A model generated the notes under the pieces. It had not been told where the DNA came from. It was given only the letters and a program-made list of their open reading frames with translations, and searched no databases. Shown in pieces: positions 19,095 to 27,855 of a stretch of DNA of 64,000 nucleotides; the stretch's first letter is position 1, and the number at the start of each line of letters is the position of its first letter. This stretch comes from Piscibacillus halophilus (GTDB lineage: Bacteria; Bacillota; Bacilli; Bacillales; Alkalibacillaceae): the NCBI RefSeq assembly GCF_900110685.1, contig NZ_FOES01000001.1, positions 173,086-237,085 of the forward strand. The letters are read 5' to 3'. The translations under genes and the position numbers were made by a program.

Positions 19095-20344
19095 TTGAAG
19101 AAACAAAATGTGAAGTTATTACAGTTGGTACTGAATTATTATTAGGACAAATCGTTGATACCAATTCTTCTTGGCTATCTGAAGTTTTAGCTAATTCTGG
19201 AATTAACGTGTATTATAAACAGACAGTAGGCGACAATTTTGATCGCCTTTTTTCTGTGTTTGAAAGAGCTCAAAAGCGATCAAACATTATATTTGTTACT
19301 GGAGGGTTAGGTCCCACAGATGATGATTTAACTCGAGAAGTTGCTGCTCAACTATTTGATACACAGTTAGAAATTCATCAGGATACGATGAATAAAATTG
19401 AAGGCTATTTTATTTCGAGAAATAAAATGATGACTGAAAATAATCGAAAACAAGCATTAGGATTTCAAGGCGGGTTAGTGTTTGATAATGAAGTAGGAAT
19501 GGCTCCAGCTTTACATTATGAACATGATGGAACATGGTGGTTTTTCCTGCCAGGTGTACCAAGAGAAATGAAGTGGCTCGTCACCGAACAAATATTACCT
19601 TTCTTTAAGGAAAAGGGCATATTAACAAAACAACTATACAGTAAAGTGTTAAGCTTCCAAGGTATTGGAGAATCGACATTAGAGACAGAACTACAAGATT
19701 TGATCAGGAATCAGACGAATCCAACCATTGCTCCTCTAGCTGGAAATAGTTATGTTACATTACGTTTAACGGCTAAAGCGGCAACTAAAGAGGAAAGTGA
19801 AACATTAATTGAACCCGTAGAACAACAGATTATGGATCGAGTCGGGACTTACTTTACTGGTTATGGGCATGTTCCTTTAGAAATTCAACTATTGCGTTTA
19901 TGCCAGGAGAAAGAGATTACTCTCTGTTCATGTGAAAGTGTCACAGGCGGATTATTTGCTTCAACGATTGTGCAACATGAAGGTGCTTCTTTAGCATTAA
20001 AAGGGTCTATTGTTTCATACACGAATGAAATCAAAGAAAATGTTGTAGGTGTACCCAGTTCAATTTTAGATGAATTTGGAGCTGTCAGTGAACCGTGTGC
20101 TAGAACGATGGCAGAACAAACTCGAGAGCAATTTAATACGACTATAGGAATTAGTTTTACTGGCATTGCAGGGGCAGAGCCAGTAGATGGCCAAGAGCCA
20201 GGAACTGTATTTATTGGAATTAGTTCTAAAGAAGAAACGGTCGTACATAAAGTTGTGCTATCCGGTGGTCGAAATGATATTAGGGAGCGTGCAGTTCAAG
20301 AAGGGTTAAAGTATCTTTTGAATTTCATAAAAAAATTTTACTAG
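19091..20344 (+). CDS. cinA: CinA-family competence/damage protein
   Basis: 417 residues: an N-terminal molybdopterin-binding-like domain (starting EVITVGTELLLGQ, with GGLGPTDDD) and a C-terminal PncC-like nicotinamide-nucleotide amidase domain (CESVTGGLFAS, SFTGIAGAEP). It is coupled to pgsA and lies upstream of recA, a classic arrangement. Roles proposed for the family are NAD salvage and late competence. Confidence 0.93.
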   Translation: MIEETKCEVITVGTELLLGQIVDTNSSWLSEVLANSGINVYYKQTVGDNFDRLFSVFERAQKRSNIIFVTGGLGPTDDDLTREVAAQLFDTQLEIHQDTMNKIEGYFISRNKMMTENNRKQALGFQGGLVFDNEVGMAPALHYEHDGTWWFFLPGVPREMKWLVTEQILPFFKEKGILTKQLYSKVLSFQGIGESTLETELQDLIRNQTNPTIAPLAGNSYVTLRLTAKAATKEESETLIEPVEQQIMDRVGTYFTGYGHVPLEIQLLRLCQEKEITLCSCESVTGGLFASTIVQHEGASLALKGSIVSYTNEIKENVVGVPSSILDEFGAVSEPCARTMAEQTREQFNTTIGISFTGIAGAEPVDGQEPGTVFIGISSKEETVVHKVVLSGGRNDIRERAVQEGLKYLLNFIKKFY

Positions 20345-20347
20345 ATT

Positions 20348-20370
20348 AGAAAACACCGTTTTCTTTTAAC
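20348..20370 (+). terminator. Probable terminator after cinA
   Basis: GAAAAC (20349-20354) and GTTTTC (20358-20363), extended by one A-T pair, form a short stem with a 3-nt loop followed by TTTT. It separates cinA from the recA promoter. Confidence 0.55.
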
Positions 20371-20429
20371 TTTATAGTAAAAATGTTAATTTCTCAGTAA
20401 GATAATCTATTTTTTGTACGAACAAAAAC

Positions 20430-20443
20430 AGAACAAATATTCG
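20430..20443 (+). promoter_or_regulatory. LexA (SOS) box upstream of recA
   Basis: The complementary strand reads CGAATATTTGTTCT, close to the Bacillus LexA consensus CGAAC-N4-GTTCG. It sits just upstream of the recA -35 element, so recA should be SOS-induced. A second GAAC half-site lies about 12 nt upstream. Confidence 0.7.
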
Positions 20444-20451
20444 CTTTTTTG

Positions 20452-20480
20452 TTGGCAAACATTCAAAAAAGTAGTATGAT
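20452..20480 (+). promoter_or_regulatory. recA promoter
   Basis: TTGGCA (20452-20457) and TATGAT (20475-20480) are separated by 17 nt, a good sigma-A promoter 32 nt before the recA ATG. The LexA box lies directly upstream. Confidence 0.75.
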
Positions 20481-20512
20481 AGAAGTACTTAATCGAAGGG
20501 GGACTATTAAAG

Positions 20513-21553
20513 ATGAGTGATCGTAAACAAGCATTAGATATGGCCTTAAAACAAATAGAAAAGCAATTTGGTAAAGGTTCGATTATGAAACTAGGAGAAC
20601 AAGAGGGACAAACGGTGTCTACTGTTTCAAGTGGCTCTCTATCATTAGATGTGGCACTTGGAGTAGGAGGCTACCCACGTGGTCGTGTTGTCGAAATCTA
20701 TGGCCCTGAATCTTCTGGAAAAACAACGGTAGCATTACATGCCATTGCAGAAGCGCAAAAACAAGGCGGACAAGCTGCCTTCATTGACGCTGAGCATGCA
20801 TTGGATCCGGTATATGCTAAAGCATTGGGAGTTAATATAGACGACCTACTACTATCGCAGCCTGACACAGGGGAACAAGCGTTAGAAATTGCGGAAGCAT
20901 TAGTTCGTAGTGGTGCGGTAGATATTATTGTAGTAGACTCTGTTGCTGCATTAGTTCCTAAAGCTGAAATTGAAGGTGAAATGGGAGATTCGCACGTAGG
21001 TTTACAGGCTCGTTTAATGTCTCAAGCACTCCGTAAACTATCAGGTGCCATCAATAAATCTAAATCCACTGCGATCTTTATCAACCAGATTCGTGAAAAA
21101 GTAGGTGTGATGTTCGGTAATCCAGAGACAACACCTGGTGGACGTGCGTTAAAATTCTACTCATCTGTTAGATTAGAAGTTCGTCGTGCTGAAACATTAA
21201 AACAAGGTAATGAAATGGTTGGTAATAAAACACGTATTAAAGTCGTTAAGAATAAGGTGGCTCCTCCGTTTAAACAAGCAGAAGTTGACATTATGTACGG
21301 AGAAGGAATTTCTCGTGAAGGTGAAATCTTAGATATCGGGTCTGATTTAGATATCGTCCAAAAAAGCGGAGCTTGGTTCTCTTATAATGGTGAGAAGCTG
21401 GGGCAAGGTAGAGAAAATGCCAAACAGTTCTTAAAAGATAACCGAGACATTTATGATGAAGTGACAAGAGCTATTAGAGCTCACTACAATTTTGAAAAAG
21501 GCGAAGAAGACGAAGCTGTAGATGAAGGCCAAGAAGAGCTAAAGCTAGATTAA
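20513..21553 (+). CDS. recA: Recombinase RecA
   Basis: 346-residue recombinase that forms the ssDNA filament for homologous recombination and stimulates LexA self-cleavage. Walker A is GPESSGKT, Walker [11 protein letters not shown], and the L2 loop region has [12 protein letters not shown]. The C-terminus is acidic, as is typical. It has its own promoter, LexA box and downstream terminator, so it is monocistronic. Confidence 0.98.
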   Translation: MSDRKQALDMALKQIEKQFGKGSIMKLGEQEGQTVSTVSSGSLSLDVALGVGGYPRGRVVEIYGPESSGKTTVALHAIAEAQKQGGQAAFIDAEHALDPVYAKALGVNIDDLLLSQPDTGEQALEIAEALVRSGAVDIIVVDSVAALVPKAEIEGEMGDSHVGLQARLMSQALRKLSGAINKSKSTAIFINQIREKVGVMFGNPETTPGGRALKFYSSVRLEVRRAETLKQGNEMVGNKTRIKVVKNKVAPPFKQAEVDIMYGEGISREGEILDIGSDLDIVQKSGAWFSYNGEKLGQGRENAKQFLKDNRDIYDEVTRAIRAHYNFEKGEEDEAVDEGQEELKLD

Positions 21554-21560
21554 TTTGATC

Positions 21561-21600
21561 AAAATCTTTCTCCTATTTTTATAGGGGAAAGGTTTTATTT
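21561..21600 (+). terminator. Terminator after recA
   Basis: AAAATCTTTCTCCTAT pairs, with one or two wobble or mismatch positions, with ATAGGGGAAAGGTTTT across a short T-rich loop. The T tract follows. Confidence 0.75.
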
Positions 21601-21727
21601 TTATAGACAATCTTTATGTCGTTATAGACTTAAAAAATCGACAAACTGCGACTTCAAGAATGTTAATTGTTCTGGTATTTCATGTAATGAACCTGTAAAT
21701 AGTTTGACAATTCCTTGACACGAGGCA

Positions 21728-21756
21728 TAGACAAGCTTAAAATTAAATTGTATAAT
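21728..21756 (+). promoter_or_regulatory. Promoter of rny in the 305-nt recA-rny gap
   Basis: TAGACA (21728-21733) and TATAAT (21751-21756) are 17 nt apart, leaving a leader of about 95 nt before rny. Apart from the recA terminator and this promoter, nothing else could be recognised in the 21554-21858 gap. Confidence 0.6.
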
Positions 21757-21858
21757 TTTCATTTTTACCTATAAAAATGATGATTTGATTGTACATTACC
21801 GACTTAAAATGTATGAAAGAAAAAGAAAGAAATTTGAATAGCAAGAGGAGGTGAAGGT

Positions 21859-23418
21859 ATGGATAGTATGGCAATACTCATCTCCATTTTGCTTTTAGTT
21901 GTCGGTATTGTTGTTGGGTATATGATTCGAAAATCGATTGCTGAAGCAAAAATTTCTAGTGCAGAAGAACTCGCGAAACAGATTGTCGAAGAAGGCAAAC
22001 GTAACGCTGAATCGGCAAAGCGTGAAGCTCTTTTAGAAGCGAAAGATGAAAATCATCGTTTACGACAAGAACAAGAAAATGAGTTGAGAGAACGACGTAC
22101 AGAAGTTCAAAAGCAAGAAAATCGACTCTTACAAAGAGAAGAAACGCTTGATCGAAAAAGTGAAACATTAGATAAACGTGAGCTAATGTTAGAAAAGAAA
22201 GAGGAATCGTTAAATGAAAAACAACAACAACTAAATGAAACCGAGAGCAAAGTGGATGAGTTACTAAAGACACAGCAAGCAGAGCTCGAACGCATTTCAG
22301 GTCTAACTCAAGATCAAGCTCGACAAGTTATTTTAGATCGTGTAGAAAAGGAACTAGAGCACGAGACCGCTTTGATGGTCAAAGAGTCAGAGAATCGAGC
22401 AAAAGAAGAGGCAGACAAGAAAGCGAAACAAGTGCTATCACTTGCAATGCAGCGTTGTGCAGCTGAACATGTGTCTGAAACAACTGTTTCTGTTGTTAAC
22501 TTACCGAATGACGAAATGAAGGGTCGTATTATCGGTAGAGAAGGTCGTAATATCCGTACGCTAGAAACGTTAACTGGTATTGATCTCATCATAGATGATA
22601 CTCCTGAAGCTGTTATTTTATCTGGTTTTGACCCAATTCGAAGAGAAATTGCGAGAATCGCTCTCGAAAATCTAGTTCAAGATGGACGAATTCATCCAGC
22701 TCGGATTGAAGAGATGGTAGAGAAATCCCGTCGCGAAGTAGATGAGTATATTAGAGAGGTCGGAGAACAAGCAACCTTTGATATCGGAGCACACGGTATT
22801 CATCCAGATTTAATTAAGATTATTGGCCGTCTAAAATATCGTACGAGTTACGGTCAAAACGTCTTAAAACACTCTCTAGAAGTTGCGTATTTATCAGGTT
22901 TATTAGCAGCTGAATTAGGAGAAGATGAGCAATTAGCTAGACGTGCAGGTCTATTACACGATATTGGAAAAGCAGTTGACCATGAAGTTGAAGGAAGTCA
23001 CGTTGAAATCGGTAAAGAGTTGGCACAGAAATACAAGGAACATGAAGTTGTGATTAATGCCATTGCTTCTCACCATGGTGATGAGGAAGCTACTAGCACG
23101 ATTTCAGTATTAGTAGCGGCAGCTGACGCCTTGTCGGCAGCTCGTCCAGGTGCTCGAAGCGAGTCATTAGAAAATTACATTAAACGACTTGAAAAACTTG
23201 AGGAAATCGCTGACACTTACGAAGGCGTTGAAAAATCTTTCGCAATTCAAGCAGGACGCGAAGTTCGAATAATGGTTCGACCAGAAGATATTGATGATGC
23301 GAAAGCCTCACAGTTAGCAAGGGAGATTCGCAAGAAAATTGAAGAAGGTCTAGACTATCCTGGACACATTAAAGTAACGGTTATTCGAGAAACTCGAGTA
23401 GTCGAATATGCGAAATAA
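21859..23418 (+). CDS. rny: Ribonuclease Y
   Basis: 519-residue membrane-anchored endoribonuclease that initiates mRNA decay. Order: N-terminal membrane helix (~5-22), long charged coiled coil (~30-200), KH domain ([15 protein letters not shown]), HD phosphohydrolase domain ([12 protein letters not shown]). Length matches the family. RBS is GAGGAGGTGA. ymdB follows, as in B. subtilis. Confidence 0.96.
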   Translation: MDSMAILISILLLVVGIVVGYMIRKSIAEAKISSAEELAKQIVEEGKRNAESAKREALLEAKDENHRLRQEQENELRERRTEVQKQENRLLQREETLDRKSETLDKRELMLEKKEESLNEKQQQLNETESKVDELLKTQQAELERISGLTQDQARQVILDRVEKELEHETALMVKESENRAKEEADKKAKQVLSLAMQRCAAEHVSETTVSVVNLPNDEMKGRIIGREGRNIRTLETLTGIDLIIDDTPEAVILSGFDPIRREIARIALENLVQDGRIHPARIEEMVEKSRREVDEYIREVGEQATFDIGAHGIHPDLIKIIGRLKYRTSYGQNVLKHSLEVAYLSGLLAAELGEDEQLARRAGLLHDIGKAVDHEVEGSHVEIGKELAQKYKEHEVVINAIASHHGDEEATSTISVLVAAADALSAARPGARSESLENYIKRLEKLEEIADTYEGVEKSFAIQAGREVRIMVRPEDIDDAKASQLAREIRKKIEEGLDYPGHIKVTVIRETRVVEYAK

Positions 23419-23447
23419 AAACGGCTGATAAAGCCGTTTTTATTTTT
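23416..23447 (+). terminator. Terminator after rny
   Basis: AAAAACGGCT and AGCCGTTTTT form a tight stem with a GATAA loop, followed by ATTTTT. It overlaps the rny stop codon. Confidence 0.85.
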
Positions 23448-23513
23448 GACTTTAATAAATGATTATGTAACTATTTACGTATATATAGACTTAGAAATAG
23501 AAAGGACACACGT

Positions 23514-24311
23514 ATGAATATCTTATTTATAGGTGATATTGTAGGTAAGCCTGGTAGGTATGCCTTACAACAACACTTATCAACACTAAAAGACCAATAT
23601 AAAGCAGACTTAACGATTATTAATGGAGAGAACGCTGCCCATGGTAAAGGTTTGACTAAAAAACTATACAATCAGTTCATCGAATGGGGAGCAGACGCAG
23701 TAACTTTAGGGAACCACGCTTGGGATAAGAGAGAGATTTTTGATTTTATAGATGATGCCAATCGCTTAATAAGGCCTGGAAACTATCCTGAAGGTACACC
23801 AGGTAAAGGATTACAATTTATTAAAGCGAAACAGAAAAATGTAGCTGTCATAAACTTGATGGGGCGAACCTTTATGAACCCTTTAGATGATCCGTTTCAA
23901 GTCATTGATTCTTTAATCGATGAGGCTAAGAAGAAAACAAATCTTATTTTTGTAGATTTTCATGCTGAAGCGACAAGTGAAAAACAAGCCATGGGCTGGT
24001 ATTTAGACGGAAAAGTATCAACTGTTGTAGGCACGCATACTCATATTCAGACTTCTGATGAACGTATCTTAACTCAAGGTACAGGGTATATTACAGATGT
24101 TGGAATGACAGGAGCATATGATAGTATTTTAGGTATGGAGAAGGAGTCCATCATTCGTAAGTTTAAAACAGGCTTACCCGCACGATTTGAAGTTCCTGAA
24201 ACAGAACGTACCGTTTTAAGTGGCGTAACTGTTTCAATTGATGAGAAAACGGGTAAAACTAAAAGTATAAAAAGAATTTTAATCAATGCTGATCATATTA
24301 ATTTCAATTAA
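23514..24311 (+). CDS. ymdB: Metallophosphodiesterase YmdB
   Basis: 265-residue calcineurin-like phosphoesterase. Metal-binding motifs visible are GDIVGKPG, NGENAAHGKG, GNHAWD and VGTHTHIQT. YmdB hydrolyses cyclic nucleotides in vitro and affects biofilm versus motility decisions in B. subtilis. It sits between rny and spoVS as in that species. Confidence 0.92.
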   Translation: MNILFIGDIVGKPGRYALQQHLSTLKDQYKADLTIINGENAAHGKGLTKKLYNQFIEWGADAVTLGNHAWDKREIFDFIDDANRLIRPGNYPEGTPGKGLQFIKAKQKNVAVINLMGRTFMNPLDDPFQVIDSLIDEAKKKTNLIFVDFHAEATSEKQAMGWYLDGKVSTVVGTHTHIQTSDERILTQGTGYITDVGMTGAYDSILGMEKESIIRKFKTGLPARFEVPETERTVLSGVTVSIDEKTGKTKSIKRILINADHINFN

Positions 24312-24356
24312 ATGTTATTGAAATATTTGAATTTTTCGGAAAACTAGTTCATAATA

Positions 24357-24386
24357 AAAGGAATAGAACAATAGAATGCTGAATAA
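24357..24386 (+). promoter_or_regulatory. Sigma-H-type promoter of spoVS
   Basis: AAAGGAATA (24357-24365) fits the sigma-H -35 consensus RnAGGAwWW, and GCTGAATAA (24378-24386) fits the -10 consensus RnnGAATww, with 12 nt between. spoVS of B. subtilis is sigma-H dependent, so both sequence and context agree. Confidence 0.7.
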
Positions 24387-24430
24387 ATTAGTTATGAAAA
24401 TCATAATAGTCAATTAAGGAGGAACTAGTA

Positions 24431-24691
24431 ATGGAAATATTAAAAGTTTCAGCAAAGTCAAATCCAAACTCTGTAGCTGGTGCGTTAGCTAATGTGCTTC
24501 GAGAACGCGGTTCAGCAGAAATTCAAGCAATTGGTGCGGGTGCTCTTAACCAAGCCGTTAAAGCAGTAGCGATTGCAAGAGGTTTTGTTGCTCCTAGTGG
24601 TGTTGACTTAATTTGTATTCCAGCATTTACGGACATTTTAATTGATCAAGAAGAGAGAACAGCTATTAAGTTAATTGTTGAACCGAGATAA
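24431..24691 (+). CDS. spoVS: Stage V sporulation protein S
   Basis: 86-residue Alba-like protein needed for spore coat assembly and heat resistance, and for septation control. The start MEILKVSAKSNPNSVAGALA and the whole length are very highly conserved in spore formers. RBS is AAGGAGG, with the sigma-H-type promoter 45 nt upstream and a strong terminator downstream, so it is monocistronic. Confidence 0.96.
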   Translation: MEILKVSAKSNPNSVAGALANVLRERGSAEIQAIGAGALNQAVKAVAIARGFVAPSGVDLICIPAFTDILIDQEERTAIKLIVEPR

Positions 24692-24705
24692 TTGGGACAG
24701 AGATG

Positions 24706-24744
24706 AAACGTTCAAATCCATACGTTGGATTTGAACGTTTTTTA
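24706..24744 (+). terminator. Terminator after spoVS
   Basis: AAACGTTCAAATCCA (24706-24720) and TGGATTTGAACGTTT (24726-24740) form a perfect 15-bp stem with a 5-nt loop and a following T run. Confidence 0.92.
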
Positions 24745-24912
24745 TATTCAAGATTAATCGCGCTCAAAGTTTAGTATTTATGACAAATTTAGCATATTTC
24801 TTTGGATTTCATAGTTCTGTATTGTTAAAATCTATTGTAGGATTTATACTGTATAAATGGATAAAGGTGTGCATTTCATCTCTTAGTTTGTCGTGAAAGG
24901 AGTTAACGATAT

Positions 24913-26496
24913 ATGAATGAAAAGCAAAGGAAAGAGCAGAGTCAAATTAACCAAGTTGATCCTGCGGACGTAAAATCCGAACAGGAAAACTTACAACGAC
25001 TCAAATCGAAGACTTCAGATGACTTTTTAAAGTACTTTGAAGCAACGTATGAGCCGCCAAACATGAAAAAAGCTAAAAAACGTTTAAGAAAAGAAGTTGA
25101 ATACCATGATGACTTTGAAATAGAAGAACAATTTCAAGGGCTCGGAAATGGCAAAAAGTTCTTGATCAGAACTTATGGTTGCCAAATGAATGAACATGAT
25201 ACAGAAGTGATGTCAGGTATTTTAACTGAAATGGGATATGAGGCTACAACGGATCAAAATGAAGCTGACATTATTCTCTTGAATACTTGTGCCATACGTG
25301 AAAACGCTGAAAATAAAGTGTTTGGGGAAATTGGTCATCTAAAAGCACTAAAACGCGAAAACCCAGATCTTATTATTGGTGTTTGCGGTTGTATGTCGCA
25401 AGAAGAATCAGTCGTCAATCGTATCCTTAAAAAGCACCAATATGTTGACTTAATTTTCGGTACTCACAATATTCACCGTTTACCACAATTAGTTTATAAT
25501 GCATTAATGAGTAAGGAAATGGTTGTTGAAGTCTGGTCTAAAGAAGGAGATATCATTGAAAATCTCCCTAAGCGTCGTGAAGGTCGTATTAAAGCATGGG
25601 TTAATATTATGTATGGTTGCGATAAGTTCTGTACATACTGCATTGTTCCATATACTCGAGGTAAGGAACGTAGTCGTCGTCCAGAAGACATTATTCAAGA
25701 AATTCGTCATTTAGCCGCTCAAGGATATAAAGAAGTGACGTTACTTGGACAAAACGTAAACGCTTATGGTAAAGACCTAGATATGGATTATGGCTTAGGT
25801 GACTTAATGGATGAAATTCGTAAAATCGATATTCCACGAGTTAAATTTACAACTTCCCACCCGAGGGACTTTGATGATCGCCTTATTGAAGTTCTAGCCA
25901 AAGGTGGAAACCTGATGCCGTATATTCACTTGCCCGTTCAATCTGGAAGCTCTGAAGTATTGCGTGTGATGGCCCGTCGTTATACTCGTGAAAGCTATTT
26001 AGAATTAGTTCGTAAAATAAAAGAACAAATTCCAAATGCTGCTTTAACAACTGATATCATTGTTGGGTTCCCGAACGAAACGGAAGAACAGTTTGAAGAA
26101 ACAGTTTCTTTATATCATGAAGTGGGCTTTGAAGGGGCTTATACATTCATCTTCTCACCACGTGACGGCACACCTGCCGCTCGTATTGAAGATAATGTTT
26201 CAGAAGACGTGAAAAAACAAAGACTACATCGTTTAAACGAAGTTGTTAATGAGTATTCGAGAAAAGCGATGGAAAAATATAAAGGTAAGATTGTAAAAGT
26301 ACTTGTAGAAGGTACGAGTAAGAGTAATGACGATAAGCTAGCTGGTTATACAGAGCGTGGAAAACTCGTTAATTTTGAAGGACCTAAATCAGCAATTGGT
26401 GAAATCGTAAATGTTAAGATTACAGAAACAAAAACATGGACGCTTGACGGTGAAATGGTTGAAGAAACCGTCGCTGAACCAGTAGAGGTGATATAA
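24913..26496 (+). CDS. miaB: tRNA 2-methylthioadenosine synthase MiaB
   Basis: 527-residue radical-SAM methylthiotransferase that converts i6A37 to ms2i6A37 in tRNAs reading UNN codons. A variable charged N-terminus (~75 residues) precedes the UPF0004 domain with cluster cysteines ([22 protein letters not shown]), then the radical-SAM motif CDKFCTYC and a C-terminal TRAM domain. Its substrate modification is made by MiaA, encoded at 32.3 kb. ymcA follows directly. Confidence 0.97.
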   Translation: MNEKQRKEQSQINQVDPADVKSEQENLQRLKSKTSDDFLKYFEATYEPPNMKKAKKRLRKEVEYHDDFEIEEQFQGLGNGKKFLIRTYGCQMNEHDTEVMSGILTEMGYEATTDQNEADIILLNTCAIRENAENKVFGEIGHLKALKRENPDLIIGVCGCMSQEESVVNRILKKHQYVDLIFGTHNIHRLPQLVYNALMSKEMVVEVWSKEGDIIENLPKRREGRIKAWVNIMYGCDKFCTYCIVPYTRGKERSRRPEDIIQEIRHLAAQGYKEVTLLGQNVNAYGKDLDMDYGLGDLMDEIRKIDIPRVKFTTSHPRDFDDRLIEVLAKGGNLMPYIHLPVQSGSSEVLRVMARRYTRESYLELVRKIKEQIPNAALTTDIIVGFPNETEEQFEETVSLYHEVGFEGAYTFIFSPRDGTPAARIEDNVSEDVKKQRLHRLNEVVNEYSRKAMEKYKGKIVKVLVEGTSKSNDDKLAGYTERGKLVNFEGPKSAIGEIVNVKITETKTWTLDGEMVEETVAEPVEVI

Positions 26497-26913
26497 ATGG
26501 CAGAATATACAAGACAACAAGTTGTGGCAGAGGCAAAGGAACTTGCTAAAAAAATAGCGAGTATAGATGAAATTGAACGTTTTAAAGAACTTGAGGCAAA
26601 AATTAATGCCAACAATAAAGTTCAGAGCTATATTACGAAAATTAAAGCATTACAAAAGCAAGCTGTGAACCTACAGCATTACGGTAAAGGTGAAGCTTTA
26701 AAGCGTGTTGAAGAAGAGTTAGATCGTCTTCAAGGTGAATTAGATGCCATTCCGATTGTACAAGAATTTAAGGATTCTCAAGTCGTTGTAAATGATATTT
26801 TACAGCGTATTACGAACACCATAGCTAACGAAGTGACGGATGAAATTATCCGTCAAACTGGTGGAAACGTGTTAAAAGGTGAAACTGGCTCAAAAGTACA
26901 ACGTTCATTGTAA
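26497..26913 (+). CDS. ymcA: YlbF/YmcA family protein YmcA (RicA)
   Basis: 138-residue helical protein of the Com_YlbF family. In B. subtilis YmcA, YlbF and YaaT form a complex that carries iron-sulfur clusters, promotes RNase Y cleavage and is needed for competence, biofilm and sporulation. The ATG follows the miaB stop with no gap, with AGAGGTGAT as ribosome site. Confidence 0.88.
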   Translation: MAEYTRQQVVAEAKELAKKIASIDEIERFKELEAKINANNKVQSYITKIKALQKQAVNLQHYGKGEALKRVEEELDRLQGELDAIPIVQEFKDSQVVVNDILQRITNTIANEVTDEIIRQTGGNVLKGETGSKVQRSL

Positions 26914-26917
26914 AATC

Positions 26918-26946
26918 TAACCCGTGGATGATTCCACGGGTTTTTA
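26918..26946 (+). terminator. Terminator after ymcA
   Basis: ACCCGTGGA (26920-26928) and TCCACGGGT (26933-26941) form a 9-bp stem with a 4-nt loop followed by TTTT. Confidence 0.88.
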
Positions 26947-26984
26947 TGTAAAAAACAATATAAAACACGCAAGCTCTTAATTTG

Positions 26985-27022
26985 TTATTTGTTCCCCTTT
27001 GTTAAGACCAAAAAACAAATAA
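26985..27022 (+). repeat. Inverted repeat upstream of cotE
   Basis: TTATTTGTT (26985-26993) and AACAAATAA (27014-27022) are perfect 9-nt inverted arms with a 20-nt spacer, in the 264-nt gap between ymcA and cotE. It could be an operator or a mRNA hairpin. A possible sigma-E-like element (CATATG then CATAAAAC, 13 nt apart) lies around 27078-27105 but is weak. Confidence 0.4.
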
Positions 27023-27177
27023 GCTCCTACATGATTAAATTCTCCTCCGTTATGATTAACACTTTTCTGGGCATTGACATATGAATGAGTATGAAACATA
27101 AAACTTTCCGGCCAAGAATCACAACAAATACCTAGTTTGCATAAAATACATTGGCTAACAAAGGAGGAGGATCACGC

Positions 27178-27705
27178 ATGTTCGACCGCGACTATCGCGA
27201 AATTATCACTAAAGCGGTTTGTGGTAAAGGTAAAAAGTTTACAGAAACACTTCATATGGTTACTCCAAACCATAAACCAACTAGCATTCTAGGATGCTGG
27301 ATTATCAACCATCAATACGAAGCTAAAAAGAAAGGGCGTATCGTCGAAGTAACAGGAGCTTATGATATTAATGTATGGTACTCACACAGTGACAACACAA
27401 AAACGGAAGTTGTAACTGAGAGAAAGCAATATGTCGATAAAGTTCCAGTGGTTATGAAAGACGATAAATGTATTTCGAACTCATTTGACGTTGTAGCTCG
27501 AGCAACACAGCAACCTAACACTTTAGAGTGCACAATTGATGATCATGGCAAAATAAAGGTTGAGTTAGAACGAGAATTCGTCGTTGATATTATTGGAGAA
27601 ACTAAAGTATGGGCTAAAATAGAGCCAGAAGGTTTCGATGAAGATGATTTCGACTTCGATGAGTTAGAAGCTGAATTAGCGGAAATTGATGTTGATAAAG
27701 ATTAA
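27178..27705 (+). CDS. cotE: Outer spore coat morphogenetic protein CotE
   Basis: 175-residue protein that directs assembly of the outer spore coat. It has the conserved REIITKAVCGKGKKF start, the SILGCWIINHQYEA and DINVWYSHSDNTKTEVV segments, and the acidic C-terminal tail typical of CotE. ATG 27178 is chosen because AAAGGAGG lies 10 nt upstream; the frame is open further upstream but has no ribosome site. Precedes mutS, as in B. subtilis. Confidence 0.95.
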   Translation: MFDRDYREIITKAVCGKGKKFTETLHMVTPNHKPTSILGCWIINHQYEAKKKGRIVEVTGAYDINVWYSHSDNTKTEVVTERKQYVDKVPVVMKDDKCISNSFDVVARATQQPNTLECTIDDHGKIKVELEREFVVDIIGETKVWAKIEPEGFDEDDFDFDELEAELAEIDVDKD

Positions 27706-27733
27706 AAAGGCTGAACCCCTCAGCCTTTTTTAT
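27704..27733 (+). terminator. Terminator after cotE
   Basis: AAAGGCTGA (27706-27714) and TCAGCCTTT (27720-27728) form a 9-bp stem with a 5-nt loop and a T run. Confidence 0.9.
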
Positions 27734-27772
27734 TTGCTATAAAATAAGTATAGAAATGGATAAATTCTTTCA

Positions 27773-27820
27773 GTCATCGACTTTACTCTCATGAATTTTG
27801 TCGATGACGTATGCTATAAT
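27773..27820 (+). promoter_or_regulatory. mutS promoter with adjoining 9-bp inverted repeat
   Basis: TGCTATAAT (27812-27820) is a consensus extended -10. Directly upstream, GTCATCGAC (27773-27781) and GTCGATGAC (27800-27808) are perfect inverted arms with an 18-nt spacer. The palindrome covers the region where the -35 element and an upstream contact would be, the layout of a regulator site. Confidence 0.5.
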
Positions 27821-27855
27821 GACGATTAGATATAAGTAATTGGGGGATATATACC

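Noticed and set aside
22107..22295. Minus-strand open frames across the rny coiled coil
   Set aside because: They mirror the repetitive Glu/Lys/Gln codons of the coiled coil and have no ribosome sites or family resemblance.
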